A DNA stretch of 64,000 bases from an uncultured Lachnospiraceae bacterium (GTDB lineage Bacteria; Bacillota; Clostridia; Lachnospirales; Lachnospiraceae), in the NCBI GenBank assembly GCA_910584685.1, contig CAJUAO010000001.1:124001-188000 (forward strand), in the 5' to 3' direction. Position 1 is the first letter of the stretch; each line of letters begins with the position of its first letter. A model generated the notes under the pieces. That model ran no database searches. It was given only the letters and a program-made list of their open reading frames with translations, and was not told the DNA's origin. The position numbers and the translations under genes are program-made. Shown here piece after piece: positions 1 through 8,169 of this stretch.

Positions 1-76
1 CCCCGTTTCCTGACCAGGGATTAATCCAAATATTGTTTATTGCAAAATCAACTCTGTCATCAAAAATTCTACCCAT
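1..76 (-). CDS. Partial CDS at left edge, unknown
   Basis: An ATG at 76-74 is preceded, seven bases upstream, by a clear GGAGG (complement of 84-88) and opens a frame that runs without a stop to the window edge, giving 25 residues that begin MGRIFDDRVDFAINN. I do not recognise the protein. It lies downstream of the RNase G gene in the same direction. In many Clostridia that position is held by rplU (ribosomal L21), and these residues do not look like L21, so the usual rng-rplU order seems broken here. Only the ribosome site and open frame support the call. Confidence 0.5.
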   Translation of the reverse strand, partial: MGRIFDDRVDFAINNIWINPWSGNG

Positions 77-143
77 TTTTATACCTCCGTATCAGTATGC
101 ATTTTATCCTTTATATGATATTTCTCTTTAAGCATTAATTCTT

Positions 144-1355
144 CTAAAACATATTGCTGCGAATCTTTACCCTGTCACGGGTTTTTCTTCTTGTTATCTC
201 CATAAGCATAAGCTTTGTAAAATCCACCACATTTGTATGTATTTTATCCATGCATGTATATTCAATCATTGCATTCTTAAGCCTTTCCCGGCTTTCGGCC
301 GTTTCCATATCTATAAAATCAATAATAATTATACCTGATATATTTCTAAGAGATAAAAGCCTTGCTATCTCCTTTGCAGCCTCAAGGTTAATTGCCAAAA
401 AGGTTTTTTCCTTATCCCTTCCCTTGTCGCATTTTCCTGAATTTACATCTATTACCGTCATGGCCTCCGTGTAATCTATAATCAGATAGCCTCCTGATTT
501 AAGCCATATTTTTCGGCTTGTGATATCATCAAAAACCCTTTCAAGGCTGTACAGCTTATATAACGGAAGCAGCCCGTCGCTGTAAAGCTTAAGGAGTGGT
601 TTGTCGCCGTCTGAATTATTATCCTTAAAAAGTCCTGTATCATAAAGCATATTATATATTATTTTATCGTCTGTGACAATAAGGTCATTGCCGTCATAAT
701 CCATATCCCGTACTAATGACATAAACCCTGTATCAGCCTCGTAAAGAAGAAAATTTTTTGTCCTTGTAAATGCATTTCTGATAAGCGTATTATATTTATC
801 AATAAGGTAATCAAGCTCTGAAAAAATCTCATCCACAGGTACGGTATATGCGTTTGTTCTTATTGTAATATCAATTTCAAAGGTATATGAATTATCTGTC
901 ATATGCCTCATTAAAAGAGCCGTTAAGCTTTTTTTATAGCCGTTATCCCTTATCTTCTTTGAAAAGCCTATATTACCGCCGCCGTGGCTAATCGCCACGT
1001 ATCTTCCTGAAAGCTCAAATTTTGTGGTGCAGACAGGATTTTTAGTTTTTACTCCCTCCTTGGAAATTTGTATAATAATTCTGTCGCCGCAGCAGATTTT
1101 ATCAGTATTTTTTTTGTTTAAAAACACAGGCTTTACGTTTTGTGAAAGATGTAAATAAGCCTTTTTTCCCTGTTCATATTCTACAAAGGCGCAATTAATG
1201 TTTTTTACAATGTCATTAACGTAGCCTACGTATATATTGCCGAGAACAGACTTTTCATCATCATAAAAAACATCGCATTTTACGGCGGTATCATTTGAAA
1301 ACAGACAATATGCCACTCCGTTATTTACTCTGGTAATAACTGTTTTTTTATTCAT
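144..1355 (-). CDS. rng: Ribonuclease E/G family protein (RNase G)
   Basis: Endoribonuclease of the RNase E/G family, which cleaves single-stranded AU-rich RNA and matures rRNA. An S1-like RNA-binding segment lies at about residues 38-115. The catalytic DNase I-like region carries both expected metal-binding aspartates, D303 in VIDVNSG and D346 in IIIDFIDM, followed by the MEITRRKTR segment. The 403-residue protein ends at RSNMF, just where the family normally has the CPxC zinc-link that joins protomers, so that element is absent. The start is supported by GAGGA upstream. It is the last gene of a cluster after the two radical-SAM-associated genes, an order common in Clostridia. Function is confident; loss of the zinc-link is read directly from the sequence. 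Confidence 0.93.
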   Translation of the reverse strand: MNKKTVITRVNNGVAYCLFSNDTAVKCDVFYDDEKSVLGNIYVGYVNDIVKNINCAFVEYEQGKKAYLHLSQNVKPVFLNKKNTDKICCGDRIIIQISKEGVKTKNPVCTTKFELSGRYVAISHGGGNIGFSKKIRDNGYKKSLTALLMRHMTDNSYTFEIDITIRTNAYTVPVDEIFSELDYLIDKYNTLIRNAFTRTKNFLLYEADTGFMSLVRDMDYDGNDLIVTDDKIIYNMLYDTGLFKDNNSDGDKPLLKLYSDGLLPLYKLYSLERVFDDITSRKIWLKSGGYLIIDYTEAMTVIDVNSGKCDKGRDKEKTFLAINLEAAKEIARLLSLRNISGIIIIDFIDMETAESRERLKNAMIEYTCMDKIHTNVVDFTKLMLMEITRRKTRDRVKIRSNMF

Positions 1356-1375
1356 AGCTTCCTCACATGTGTTAA

Positions 1376-2074
1376 TTATATTATATCATCCCCAAAGGCT
1401 TCCAATGGAATATAACCCTTGTCATTTATTCCGTACACCTCAAGCCTTGTGTAAATAAATGTAAAGGGAGGCGGCTCAAAATTAATATATTTACAGAAGG
1501 CCTCCATTACAAGCTCCGGCTTAATATTTGTGACGCTTCCGCAGGACAGCCTTATTGTTAATTTTTCGTTGTCACCTCCAAATTTATATATATAAGGCTT
1601 TATATCCGTTTCAATTTGGCTTTTCTTCGTTTCCTTAAGGACTGTTATTTTATCCGATGAATTTATAAACAATGTAAATTCCCTTAAAAAATCAAAGGAA
1701 ACAGGTCTTTTGCCCTCTCTTAATTCAATCATATAGTCGGCGGCCGCCACGCTTGCCATGGCATTTCCCGCATTGTCTGAAAGCCTGCGGTAGCTTAATA
1801 TCTCCAAATCATCTACATTTGCGTCATTCATGCGTTTAATGGCTTCTCTTGACGAGAACGTGGAATTTACCTCAATATCCACATATTCGCCCTCGCTTAA
1901 CATTCCTACTCCAAGGGGCTGCGCAAAGGATAGCTTCTGGTGGGGATTAAAGCCTTCAGAATATGCAATATCTATGCCGGCGCGTCGTATAAGCTTTTGA
2001 AAATATCTCATTGTATCAAGATGCCCCACAAATTTTAAGGAGCCTCTCTTTGCAAACTTAATTCGTATTTTCAT
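1376..2074 (-). CDS. TIGR03936-type radical-SAM-associated protein
   Basis: A DUF2344/TIGR03936 protein of about 232 residues, recognised by its N-terminal pattern IRIKFAKRGSLKFVGHLD and the segment SEGFNPHQKLSFAQPLGVG. The family is found almost always beside TIGR03960 radical SAM proteins; its reaction is unknown and it has no SAM cysteine motif itself. I chose the ATG at 2074 rather than one six codons upstream because GGAGG lies eight bases before it, inside the longer candidate. With this start it overlaps the end of the upstream radical SAM gene by 17 bases, which suggests translational coupling. The next gene, rng, follows after 20 bases. Confidence 0.88.
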   Translation of the reverse strand: MKIRIKFAKRGSLKFVGHLDTMRYFQKLIRRAGIDIAYSEGFNPHQKLSFAQPLGVGMLSEGEYVDIEVNSTFSSREAIKRMNDANVDDLEILSYRRLSDNAGNAMASVAAADYMIELREGKRPVSFDFLREFTLFINSSDKITVLKETKKSQIETDIKPYIYKFGGDNEKLTIRLSCGSVTNIKPELVMEAFCKYINFEPPPFTFIYTRLEVYGINDKGYIPLEAFGDDII

Positions 2075-3950
2075 AACATACACCTCCCCCAAAGGCTTTA
2101 GCTCCGCAGCCTGAGCACTGAATACGGCAGTTTGGAGTAACCTGCTCTTTATAAGCCCGCTCCCATTCCCGCCTTAAAAAGCTTTTTGAAACTCCTGTGT
2201 CTATAAAGTCCCATGGAAACAATTCATCAGGCTCCCGCTGCCTTGTAGTGTAAAAGTATAAGTCTATTCCTGCATCTAAAACAGCCTTCATCCATTTTTC
2301 ATTTACAAAGGAATCCCCCCACGCATCGTATATGCAGCCGCTATTATAGGCATTAAGAATAACCCTTGACACACGTCTGTCGCCCCGCGCCAAAAGTCCC
2401 TCTATAACGGAAACATCAGCCTCGTGCCAGTTATATTTCATGCTTTTTTTGTTAAGCATTTCCTTAAACTTATCATTAACAACCTTTGCCCTGTTTAAAA
2501 ATTCCTCCTTAGTACACATGGACGCCCACTGAAAAGGCGTAAAGGGCTTTGGAATAAAAAATGAGGAGCTGGCGGTAATAGAAATTTTACTGTTTCTTTC
2601 CGACTTTGGAATTTCATAATATTTTTCTGCAATTTTTTCCGATAACAGCGCAATTCCTTCCATATCCTCCCTTGTCTCCGTGGGAAGTCCAAGCATAAAA
2701 TAAAGCTTAACCTTATTCCAGCCGCCCTTAAAGGCAAGGCCGCAGCCTGTTAATATATTTTCCTCTGTCAGTCCCTTATTAATAACGTTTCTAAGCCTTT
2801 GCGAGCCTGCTTCAGGAGCAAAGGTAAGACTGCTTTTCCTTACATCCTGGACCTTGCTCATAATATCAAGGGAAAAAGCGTCTACACGTAAGGACGGAAG
2901 GGAAATATTTACTCCCTTTCCCTTATATTCTTCTATGAGAAACAAAAGCAATTCATTAAGCTTAGAGTAGTCGCTTGAGCTTAGAGAGCTTAGGGAAATC
3001 TCATCATGTCCGGTGCTTTCAAGCATCTTTTTTGCCATGCTTTTAAGATAATCTACGTCCCGCTCCCTTACCGGTCTGTATATCATTCCCGCCTGACAAA
3101 ATCTGCAGCCACGTATACAGCCCCGCTGGATTTCAAGAACTACCCTGTCCTGAGTTGCCCGTATAAAGGGAACGAGAGGCTTATCGGGATAGAAGGTATT
3201 GCTTACGTCCATGACAATTTCCTTTTTTATGGTTTTAGGAATACCTTCTTCCGCAGGCGTAAAGGATTTTAATGTGCCGTCTTCATTATACGAAACGTTA
3301 TAAAACCTTGGAACATATATGCCTGAAAGCTTAGCAGCCATTCTTAAAAAATCCTCACGGCTGCCGCCGTTATCACGGTTTTTTCTGTAACATTCAATAA
3401 GCTGCTGATATCTTGTCTCTCCTTCACCTATATAAAAAATGTCAAAAAATTCTGCTATAGGCTCCGGATTATAGGTGCAGGGACCGCCTCCTATAACTAT
3501 GGGCGAAGTCTCGTCACGCTCTGCAGCAATAAGGGGAATACCGCTTAAATCAAGGATTTGAAGAATATTTGTGTAGCACATTTCATACTGTATGGTGATT
3601 CCAAGAAAATCAAAATCCTTTACAGGCTGCTGTGTCTCCAAAGCAAAAAGCGGAATATGGCGCTCTCTCATTATCTTATCTAAATCATGCCAGGGAGAAT
3701 ATACTCTCTCGCAGTACACTCCCTCCATTTTGTTGAACATATCGTATAAAATCTGTATGCCAAGATGAGACATGCCTATCTCATATACATCGGGAAAACA
3801 CATACAGAAACGTACGTCTATATCCTTTAGATTCTTTCTTGCCATATTTACTTCATTTCCGATATATCTGGCAGGCTTGTCTATGCTAAGCAGTATCTCG
3901 TCAGAAAGGGCAAGCCTTCTTTCAGTATTATTATTCAAACTGACCTCCAT
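2058..3950 (-). CDS. B12-binding-domain radical SAM protein, TIGR03960 type
   Basis: A 630-residue radical SAM protein. Residues about 40-240 resemble the cobalamin-binding-like N-terminal domain of the family (VRFCMCFPDVYEIGMSHLG). The iron-sulfur motif is C278-x3-C282-x2-C285 in QRGCIRGCRFCQ, and a second cysteine cluster (CRIQCSGCGAKAFGGGVC) lies at the C terminus. The reaction is not established for the family. It is paired with the TIGR03936 partner, which overlaps its 3' end. The start is uncertain: the ATG at 3950 has no upstream ribosome site, but its own bases contain GGAGGT, so a TTG at 3938 five bases further on may be the true start. Confidence 0.88.
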   Translation of the reverse strand: MEVSLNNNTERRLALSDEILLSIDKPARYIGNEVNMARKNLKDIDVRFCMCFPDVYEIGMSHLGIQILYDMFNKMEGVYCERVYSPWHDLDKIMRERHIPLFALETQQPVKDFDFLGITIQYEMCYTNILQILDLSGIPLIAAERDETSPIVIGGGPCTYNPEPIAEFFDIFYIGEGETRYQQLIECYRKNRDNGGSREDFLRMAAKLSGIYVPRFYNVSYNEDGTLKSFTPAEEGIPKTIKKEIVMDVSNTFYPDKPLVPFIRATQDRVVLEIQRGCIRGCRFCQAGMIYRPVRERDVDYLKSMAKKMLESTGHDEISLSSLSSSDYSKLNELLLFLIEEYKGKGVNISLPSLRVDAFSLDIMSKVQDVRKSSLTFAPEAGSQRLRNVINKGLTEENILTGCGLAFKGGWNKVKLYFMLGLPTETREDMEGIALLSEKIAEKYYEIPKSERNSKISITASSSFFIPKPFTPFQWASMCTKEEFLNRAKVVNDKFKEMLNKKSMKYNWHEADVSVIEGLLARGDRRVSRVILNAYNSGCIYDAWGDSFVNEKWMKAVLDAGIDLYFYTTRQREPDELFPWDFIDTGVSKSFLRREWERAYKEQVTPNCRIQCSGCGAKAFGGGVCYENTN

Positions 3951-3968
3951 TTCGAGAACGTATACGTT

Positions 3969-5435
3969 CTAATATGTCTTATAGATTATAACGGGAATAT
4001 CGTTTGGAATCCTGTCATATATAATTTTTGCCGAATCCGGCGGTATATATATGGAGCCATGGGTTCCGTTATATAAGTATGTTGTCTTGCCAAAATCATT
4101 TCTAAAATCACATGATATAAGCCCTATATTTGAATCTGCGTCATTTCCGTAAAAAACCATCCAATAGCCTACAGTTCTGTTAAAATACGGCCTGTTAAAG
4201 GTATAATTGGTAAACATAAAACGCATGCGGTAAATTCCCGTAGGGGTAGGATTTTGATTTCCTCCGCTTATAATATCACATTCCGTTATAAGCTCACCCT
4301 CCCTGTAACAGAAAAGATGCTGCTTTAAAAGACTTATTTCTATATATGTATTGCCTAAATCGCTGTTATTTTCCTCGGTTCCATGGGTAGCTGCAGTCTG
4401 GAGATAGTTAAGCTCTCTTGTGACATCCTTGCCGCTCTTAATATTTTCTACGATTGCCTCTGCCTCCTTACCCTTAGATACCCACCAGCCGTAATCGCCT
4501 CCTGAAAGCTTTATTTCGTTTCCATAGGAATTTTTAAAGCTGCGTGTCTGTCCCATGGTTTCAACCTCTTTGGCTATATCCGCAACAAAGGCTTCTATAG
4601 CCTCCATGTCAAACACTATATTCAAATCAGAGTCAACGCTCATCCATTTGCTTATGTATGTATCGTCGATTACAACAGGGGTAAGCTCATCATTAAAGGT
4701 AAGGGTGATTTTAACTCCCGCATACTTATTGAGATTATTTACAAGCTCTGTGTATACACTGTCCTCCGTGTCATCGGCAGACACAAGGTAGCAGCCTGAA
4801 GCCTCCAAATCTAAAGTTCCTGTAAGCTTAGTAACAGCTTCCCTTATAAGTTCTTTTGTTTTTTCCGTGTCAAGCCTTGTTCCCGGATTAACAGCGCCTA
4901 CGGTATACGCACCGTTCTCATATATTATGTCAGGGGGCGCGGCATCTGTCATTTTACTTTCGTCAAGACATTCCAGTGAGAGAAAACGGGCGCTTAACAA
5001 CGCTTCGTCATATTCTGCTGTAGATGACGAGGTATTGGAATCGATATACGTATGTGTTCCTTTTATATTAAAAAGCCATTTATAAGGATTTTGCTCCTCT
5101 AAAAATGGGGAGGCGTTAAAATCCTCAAGCATTTTAACGCCTGCATCCTCGGCGCTTATATGCTCAATCTTTCCATTCCGTTCCTTTATTTCAAGATAGT
5201 AGGTTCTTGCGCGGTTTTTAAAGACTGCGGCCGCCTCGTCGGCAGTCATAAAGGATACGTCGACGCCGTTAATTGTGCTTCCCATAAAAAAATGATATTG
5301 AAAATATACGGAAACTGATAAATAAATAACAGTCAACAGTATGACAATCACTGCCGCCGCTATAATAAAAGGTTTTTTATTCCGTTTTTTCGACGCTTTT
5401 TCATGAGTCTTTTCTGTTTCCCTTTCATCTTTCAT
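3969..5435 (-). CDS. L,D-transpeptidase-like protein with lost active site
   Basis: A 488-residue membrane-anchored cell-wall protein. One transmembrane segment lies at about residues 21-45, followed by a VanW-associated or peptidoglycan-binding-type region (TINGVDVSFMTADEAAAVF) and a C-terminal YkuD fold from about 362 to the end. In active relatives the domain ends with a histidine in GxHDA and a cysteine in SHGC. Here the corresponding positions read I440 (GLISC) and S461 (NGTHGS, codon TCC), so both catalytic residues are missing although the fold and surrounding residues persist. It is probably a pseudoenzyme, perhaps binding peptidoglycan. The start has a strong GGGGGAG site. It stands immediately upstream of the TIGR03960 gene. 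Confidence 0.85.
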   Translation of the reverse strand: MKDERETEKTHEKASKKRNKKPFIIAAAVIVILLTVIYLSVSVYFQYHFFMGSTINGVDVSFMTADEAAAVFKNRARTYYLEIKERNGKIEHISAEDAGVKMLEDFNASPFLEEQNPYKWLFNIKGTHTYIDSNTSSSTAEYDEALLSARFLSLECLDESKMTDAAPPDIIYENGAYTVGAVNPGTRLDTEKTKELIREAVTKLTGTLDLEASGCYLVSADDTEDSVYTELVNNLNKYAGVKITLTFNDELTPVVIDDTYISKWMSVDSDLNIVFDMEAIEAFVADIAKEVETMGQTRSFKNSYGNEIKLSGGDYGWWVSKGKEAEAIVENIKSGKDVTRELNYLQTAATHGTEENNSDLGNTYIEISLLKQHLFCYREGELITECDIISGGNQNPTPTGIYRMRFMFTNYTFNRPYFNRTVGYWMVFYGNDADSNIGLISCDFRNDFGKTTYLYNGTHGSIYIPPDSAKIIYDRIPNDIPVIIYKTY

Positions 5436-5451
5436 TTAAACTCTCCCCCTT

Positions 5452-6255
5452 TTATTTAAGATGACCCTTTGCTATGCCAAATTTCCTCCCCTCCAGCAGA
5501 TATTTTTTTAAATTACGCTGCAGGGCTGTTCCATCAGGCAGCTCCCCGTCAATTTTATTAACGCCCGGAAAAATCCAGTCCATATACCATGTTGCCTCAT
5601 AATCAATATAGTCTGTTTCAAAAAGGTTTTGAAATAAAACTATATTAGAATCATCTCCTAAAAGCTCCTTAAGCTCTGGCATAAGCATCCATGTTTCACA
5701 TGTCATGCTAATATCTTTCCATTCAGGATAATATTTATTTCTGAATATGTTAAAGGCTTTTATGGAGCTGGCGACGGATTCCTTTCTTAAATCGGCGTCA
5801 GATGGAATATGAATTGCTATTTCCCTGTTATCCTTATCTATAAATTCATATTCCAAAGCCTCGATTCTATATTCGTTTAAAGAAATCTGCCGAGGAAACC
5901 ACCATGCCCATGTAAATTTCCATGTGTGAAAAATATTATAATATTCATATAAAAATCTGGTGCAAAATTTCATTGTGGCCGCAAAAATATCATCCGGTAT
6001 TTTACGTCTTTTATATTCCATGTAAGAATAATCCTTAGCTATATTAAGCAGTTCCCATAAAATTTTTATTCCGTCATTGTCGTCTGACAACAGCCCCTCC
6101 AATTCCTTTATTCCTTCGTCCCATTGCTCCCGCTTTAATATTTTATTTATAATTTCACCAGAAACATGAATATTTCTTGAATTCTCATAATCCACTAAGA
6201 GCTTTTCAACCTCATTTGGGATTTTCAGCAGCCTGTATAATTCAATGTTTTTCAT
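5452..6255 (-). CDS. GNAT-like acyltransferase family protein, paralogue 1
   Basis: A soluble protein of 267 residues with no signal peptide or membrane segment. It is a clear paralogue of its upstream neighbour: both begin with an ELYRLL segment and share RQISLNEYRIEALEYEF, IHIPSDADL and a P-EL-ELL-DDSNI-FQ region. The central RQ-S-R-LE-E pattern and IHIPSDA remind me of the C-terminal half of the clostridial NAT_N/GNAT_C acyltransferase family, but I cannot confirm that without a profile search. AAGGAGG precedes the ATG. It lies between its paralogue and the L,D-transpeptidase-like gene. No active-site residue can be named. Confidence 0.7.
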   Translation of the reverse strand: MKNIELYRLLKIPNEVEKLLVDYENSRNIHVSGEIINKILKREQWDEGIKELEGLLSDDNDGIKILWELLNIAKDYSYMEYKRRKIPDDIFAATMKFCTRFLYEYYNIFHTWKFTWAWWFPRQISLNEYRIEALEYEFIDKDNREIAIHIPSDADLRKESVASSIKAFNIFRNKYYPEWKDISMTCETWMLMPELKELLGDDSNIVLFQNLFETDYIDYEATWYMDWIFPGVNKIDGELPDGTALQRNLKKYLLEGRKFGIAKGHLK

Positions 6256-6352
6256 AAAACCTCCTTATAATTTTACAGCGGGTTTGCATATACGGCAGAA
6301 ACAAAGCTATAATTTATGCTTTTTATATCTAAATTATAATAATTTACACGCC

Positions 6353-7180
6353 TCATTGCAAGCAATTATTATAATCTTTCATAATTCCATATGCCATGCC
6401 TACTGCTCCGCCGTTAAGAAGCAGTTCCTTAACCCTTCTTTGCAGGGAGGTTTTCTCCGGTAGCTTTATATAATCTGTATTTACGGGCGCCTGAAACAGC
6501 CATTCAATATATTCTTTATCCTCCTTATTTTCACGTATAATATCAAATCGCTCCTGAAAAGCCTTAATATTGGAGCTTTCAGACAGCAGAGGCTTTAGCT
6601 GCGGCGACAGCAGCCATGAAAAGCATGTATATTTTTTATACTTATAGCCGTCATAATATTCTTTAAAAAATTTATCAGCACTTTTTAAGGAATGATCAAC
6701 AGCGTCTTTTGACAGGTCTGCATCTGACGGAATATGAATACTAACCGTATTTTCACCCTCATACTCATTAAATTCATATTCTAACTCGCCGATACGGAAT
6801 ATACTCATGCTGACCTGCCTGTAAGTCCACCAGCCTCTGTCAAAAAACATCCGTCCGTTTGTTTCCTTACATTCATTAAGAAATCTTGTAAAGCATTTCA
6901 TTGTGCTGATGTATATATCCCTTGGAATATGCTTTTCCTCATATTTGTCATACGCCTGCCTTGCGCCTTCTAACTGGCAATACAGCATTTTTATATTATC
7001 CTCATCCTCCTTAAATAAGGCTTTAAGATATTTATATGCCTTAGCTGCCGTTTCCATATGAGTCATTTGTTCTATATATAATCCTGTTTTCGCTATGTCC
7101 GTTTTTTCACTGACATAGTCAAGCTTTTCAATTATTTCGGCAGGCAGCTCAAGCAGACGATACAATTCATATATTTCCAT
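6353..7180 (-). CDS. GNAT-like acyltransferase family protein, paralogue 2
   Basis: A 275-residue paralogue of the next gene downstream. It opens with MEIYELYRLLELP and carries WWTYRQVSMSIFRIGELEYEF at about 120-140, then SIHIPSDADLSKDAVDHSL and SSNIKAFQERF. The same tentative acyltransferase assignment applies. About 100 bases separate the two copies, so they look like a tandem gene duplication that has since diverged strongly. An AAGGA site precedes the ATG. It follows hisI by 33 bases on the same strand but is not a known histidine gene; read-through from the his operon is possible because no strong terminator is visible between them. Confidence 0.7.
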   Translation of the reverse strand: MEIYELYRLLELPAEIIEKLDYVSEKTDIAKTGLYIEQMTHMETAAKAYKYLKALFKEDEDNIKMLYCQLEGARQAYDKYEEKHIPRDIYISTMKCFTRFLNECKETNGRMFFDRGWWTYRQVSMSIFRIGELEYEFNEYEGENTVSIHIPSDADLSKDAVDHSLKSADKFFKEYYDGYKYKKYTCFSWLLSPQLKPLLSESSNIKAFQERFDIIRENKEDKEYIEWLFQAPVNTDYIKLPEKTSLQRRVKELLLNGGAVGMAYGIMKDYNNCLQ

Positions 7181-7213
7181 TTATGTTTCCTTTATAAAAA
7201 ATCATATATTTTA

Positions 7214-7549
7214 TTAAAATTTTTTAATTTTATTAAAAAAGCAGCTTCTGCTTCCTGTATGACATGCGGCTCCTGCCTGCTCCACCCTTGCAAGAATAGT
7301 ATCTAAATCGCAGTCGGCGTAAAGCTCCTTTACATATTGAAAATGACCTGATGTCAGCCCCTTCTCCCAAAGCTCATTTCTGCTTCTGCTGTAATAGGTC
7401 ATTCTGCCTGTCTCAAGAGTATGGTTATAAGCCTCCTCATTCATATAAGCAACCATAAGAACCTGATTATTTTCCCAATCCTGAACTACTACAGGAACAA
7501 GACCGTCGCTGTTTTTCTTTAGCTCATCAAATTTATATTCTGCCTCCAT
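7214..7549 (-). CDS. hisI: Phosphoribosyl-AMP cyclohydrolase
   Basis: Third step of histidine synthesis: opens the adenine ring of phosphoribosyl-AMP. Family motifs are VAYMNEEAYNHTLETG, YYSRSRNELWEKGLTSG and the zinc-binding CHTGSRSCF near the C terminus. It is monofunctional; no HisE pyrophosphohydrolase domain is fused and no hisE is in the window. The first 15 bases (encoding MEAEY) are tandemly duplicated; each copy contains GGAGG. I chose the second ATG at 7549 because the first copy then provides its ribosome site at eight bases, while the first ATG has no upstream site. It is the last his gene of the hisZGDBI operon. Confidence 0.93.
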   Translation of the reverse strand: MEAEYKFDELKKNSDGLVPVVVQDWENNQVLMVAYMNEEAYNHTLETGRMTYYSRSRNELWEKGLTSGHFQYVKELYADCDLDTILARVEQAGAACHTGSRSCFFNKIKKF

Positions 7550-7578
7550 ATATTCTGCCTCCATATATTTCTGTTTCT

Positions 7579-8166
7579 TTAAAGCATTCCCTTTGTGGAA
7601 AGCACGGATTCTATTCTGTCATCAGTCTGCGTGGCCATATCAAGAGCCTTTGCAAAGCTTTTAAAGGCGCATTCAATAATATGATGGTCATTTTCTCCCG
7701 ACATCATTTTAAGGTGGAGATTCATTGCGGCAGAATACGATACGGCATAGAAAAACTCCCTGCACATTGCAGTTTCAAAGCTGCCGCAGGCAGGTGTGGA
7801 AAATTTCAGGTCATATACAAAATATGGCCTGCCGCAAAGGTCCAAGGCGCAGAGTATAAGGGCTTCATCCATGGGAATTATGGCAGAGCCGTACCTTTTT
7901 ATGGATTTTTTATCACCTGCAGCCTCCCTTACAGCCTGCCCCAGAACTATTCCAACATCCTCTATTAAATGGTGGCAGTCCACATGCAAATCACCCTTTG
8001 CCTGTATGTTAAGGTCAAAAAGACCATGCCTTGCAAAATTGTTCAGCATATGGTCAAAAAAACCAATGCCTGTATTTATTTCCGCCTTTCCTGTTCCGTC
8101 AAGATTAAACCTGACTTCGATGGAGGTTTCATTCGTTTCACGTTTTATGGAAGCTACCCTGCTCAT
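7579..8166 (-). CDS. hisB: Imidazoleglycerol-phosphate dehydratase
   Basis: Dehydrates imidazole glycerol phosphate to imidazole acetol phosphate. The 195-residue protein is the monofunctional dehydratase form, without the phosphatase domain of enterobacterial HisB. Both manganese-binding motifs are intact: H65-H66-x2-E69 in CHHLIEDVG and H161-H162-x2-E165 in HHIIECAFKSFAKAL, plus FFDHM at 36-40. GAGG lies eight bases before the ATG. It sits three bases after the hisD stop and 29 bases before hisI, within the his operon. Confidence 0.96.
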   Translation of the reverse strand: MSRVASIKRETNETSIEVRFNLDGTGKAEINTGIGFFDHMLNNFARHGLFDLNIQAKGDLHVDCHHLIEDVGIVLGQAVREAAGDKKSIKRYGSAIIPMDEALILCALDLCGRPYFVYDLKFSTPACGSFETAMCREFFYAVSYSAAMNLHLKMMSGENDHHIIECAFKSFAKALDMATQTDDRIESVLSTKGML

Positions 8167-8169
8167 AAT

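Noticed and set aside
3956..3969. Perfect palindrome GAACGTATACGTTC between two genes
   Set aside because: Too short, overlaps the upstream stop codon, and no second copy was noticed in the window, so an operator cannot be argued.
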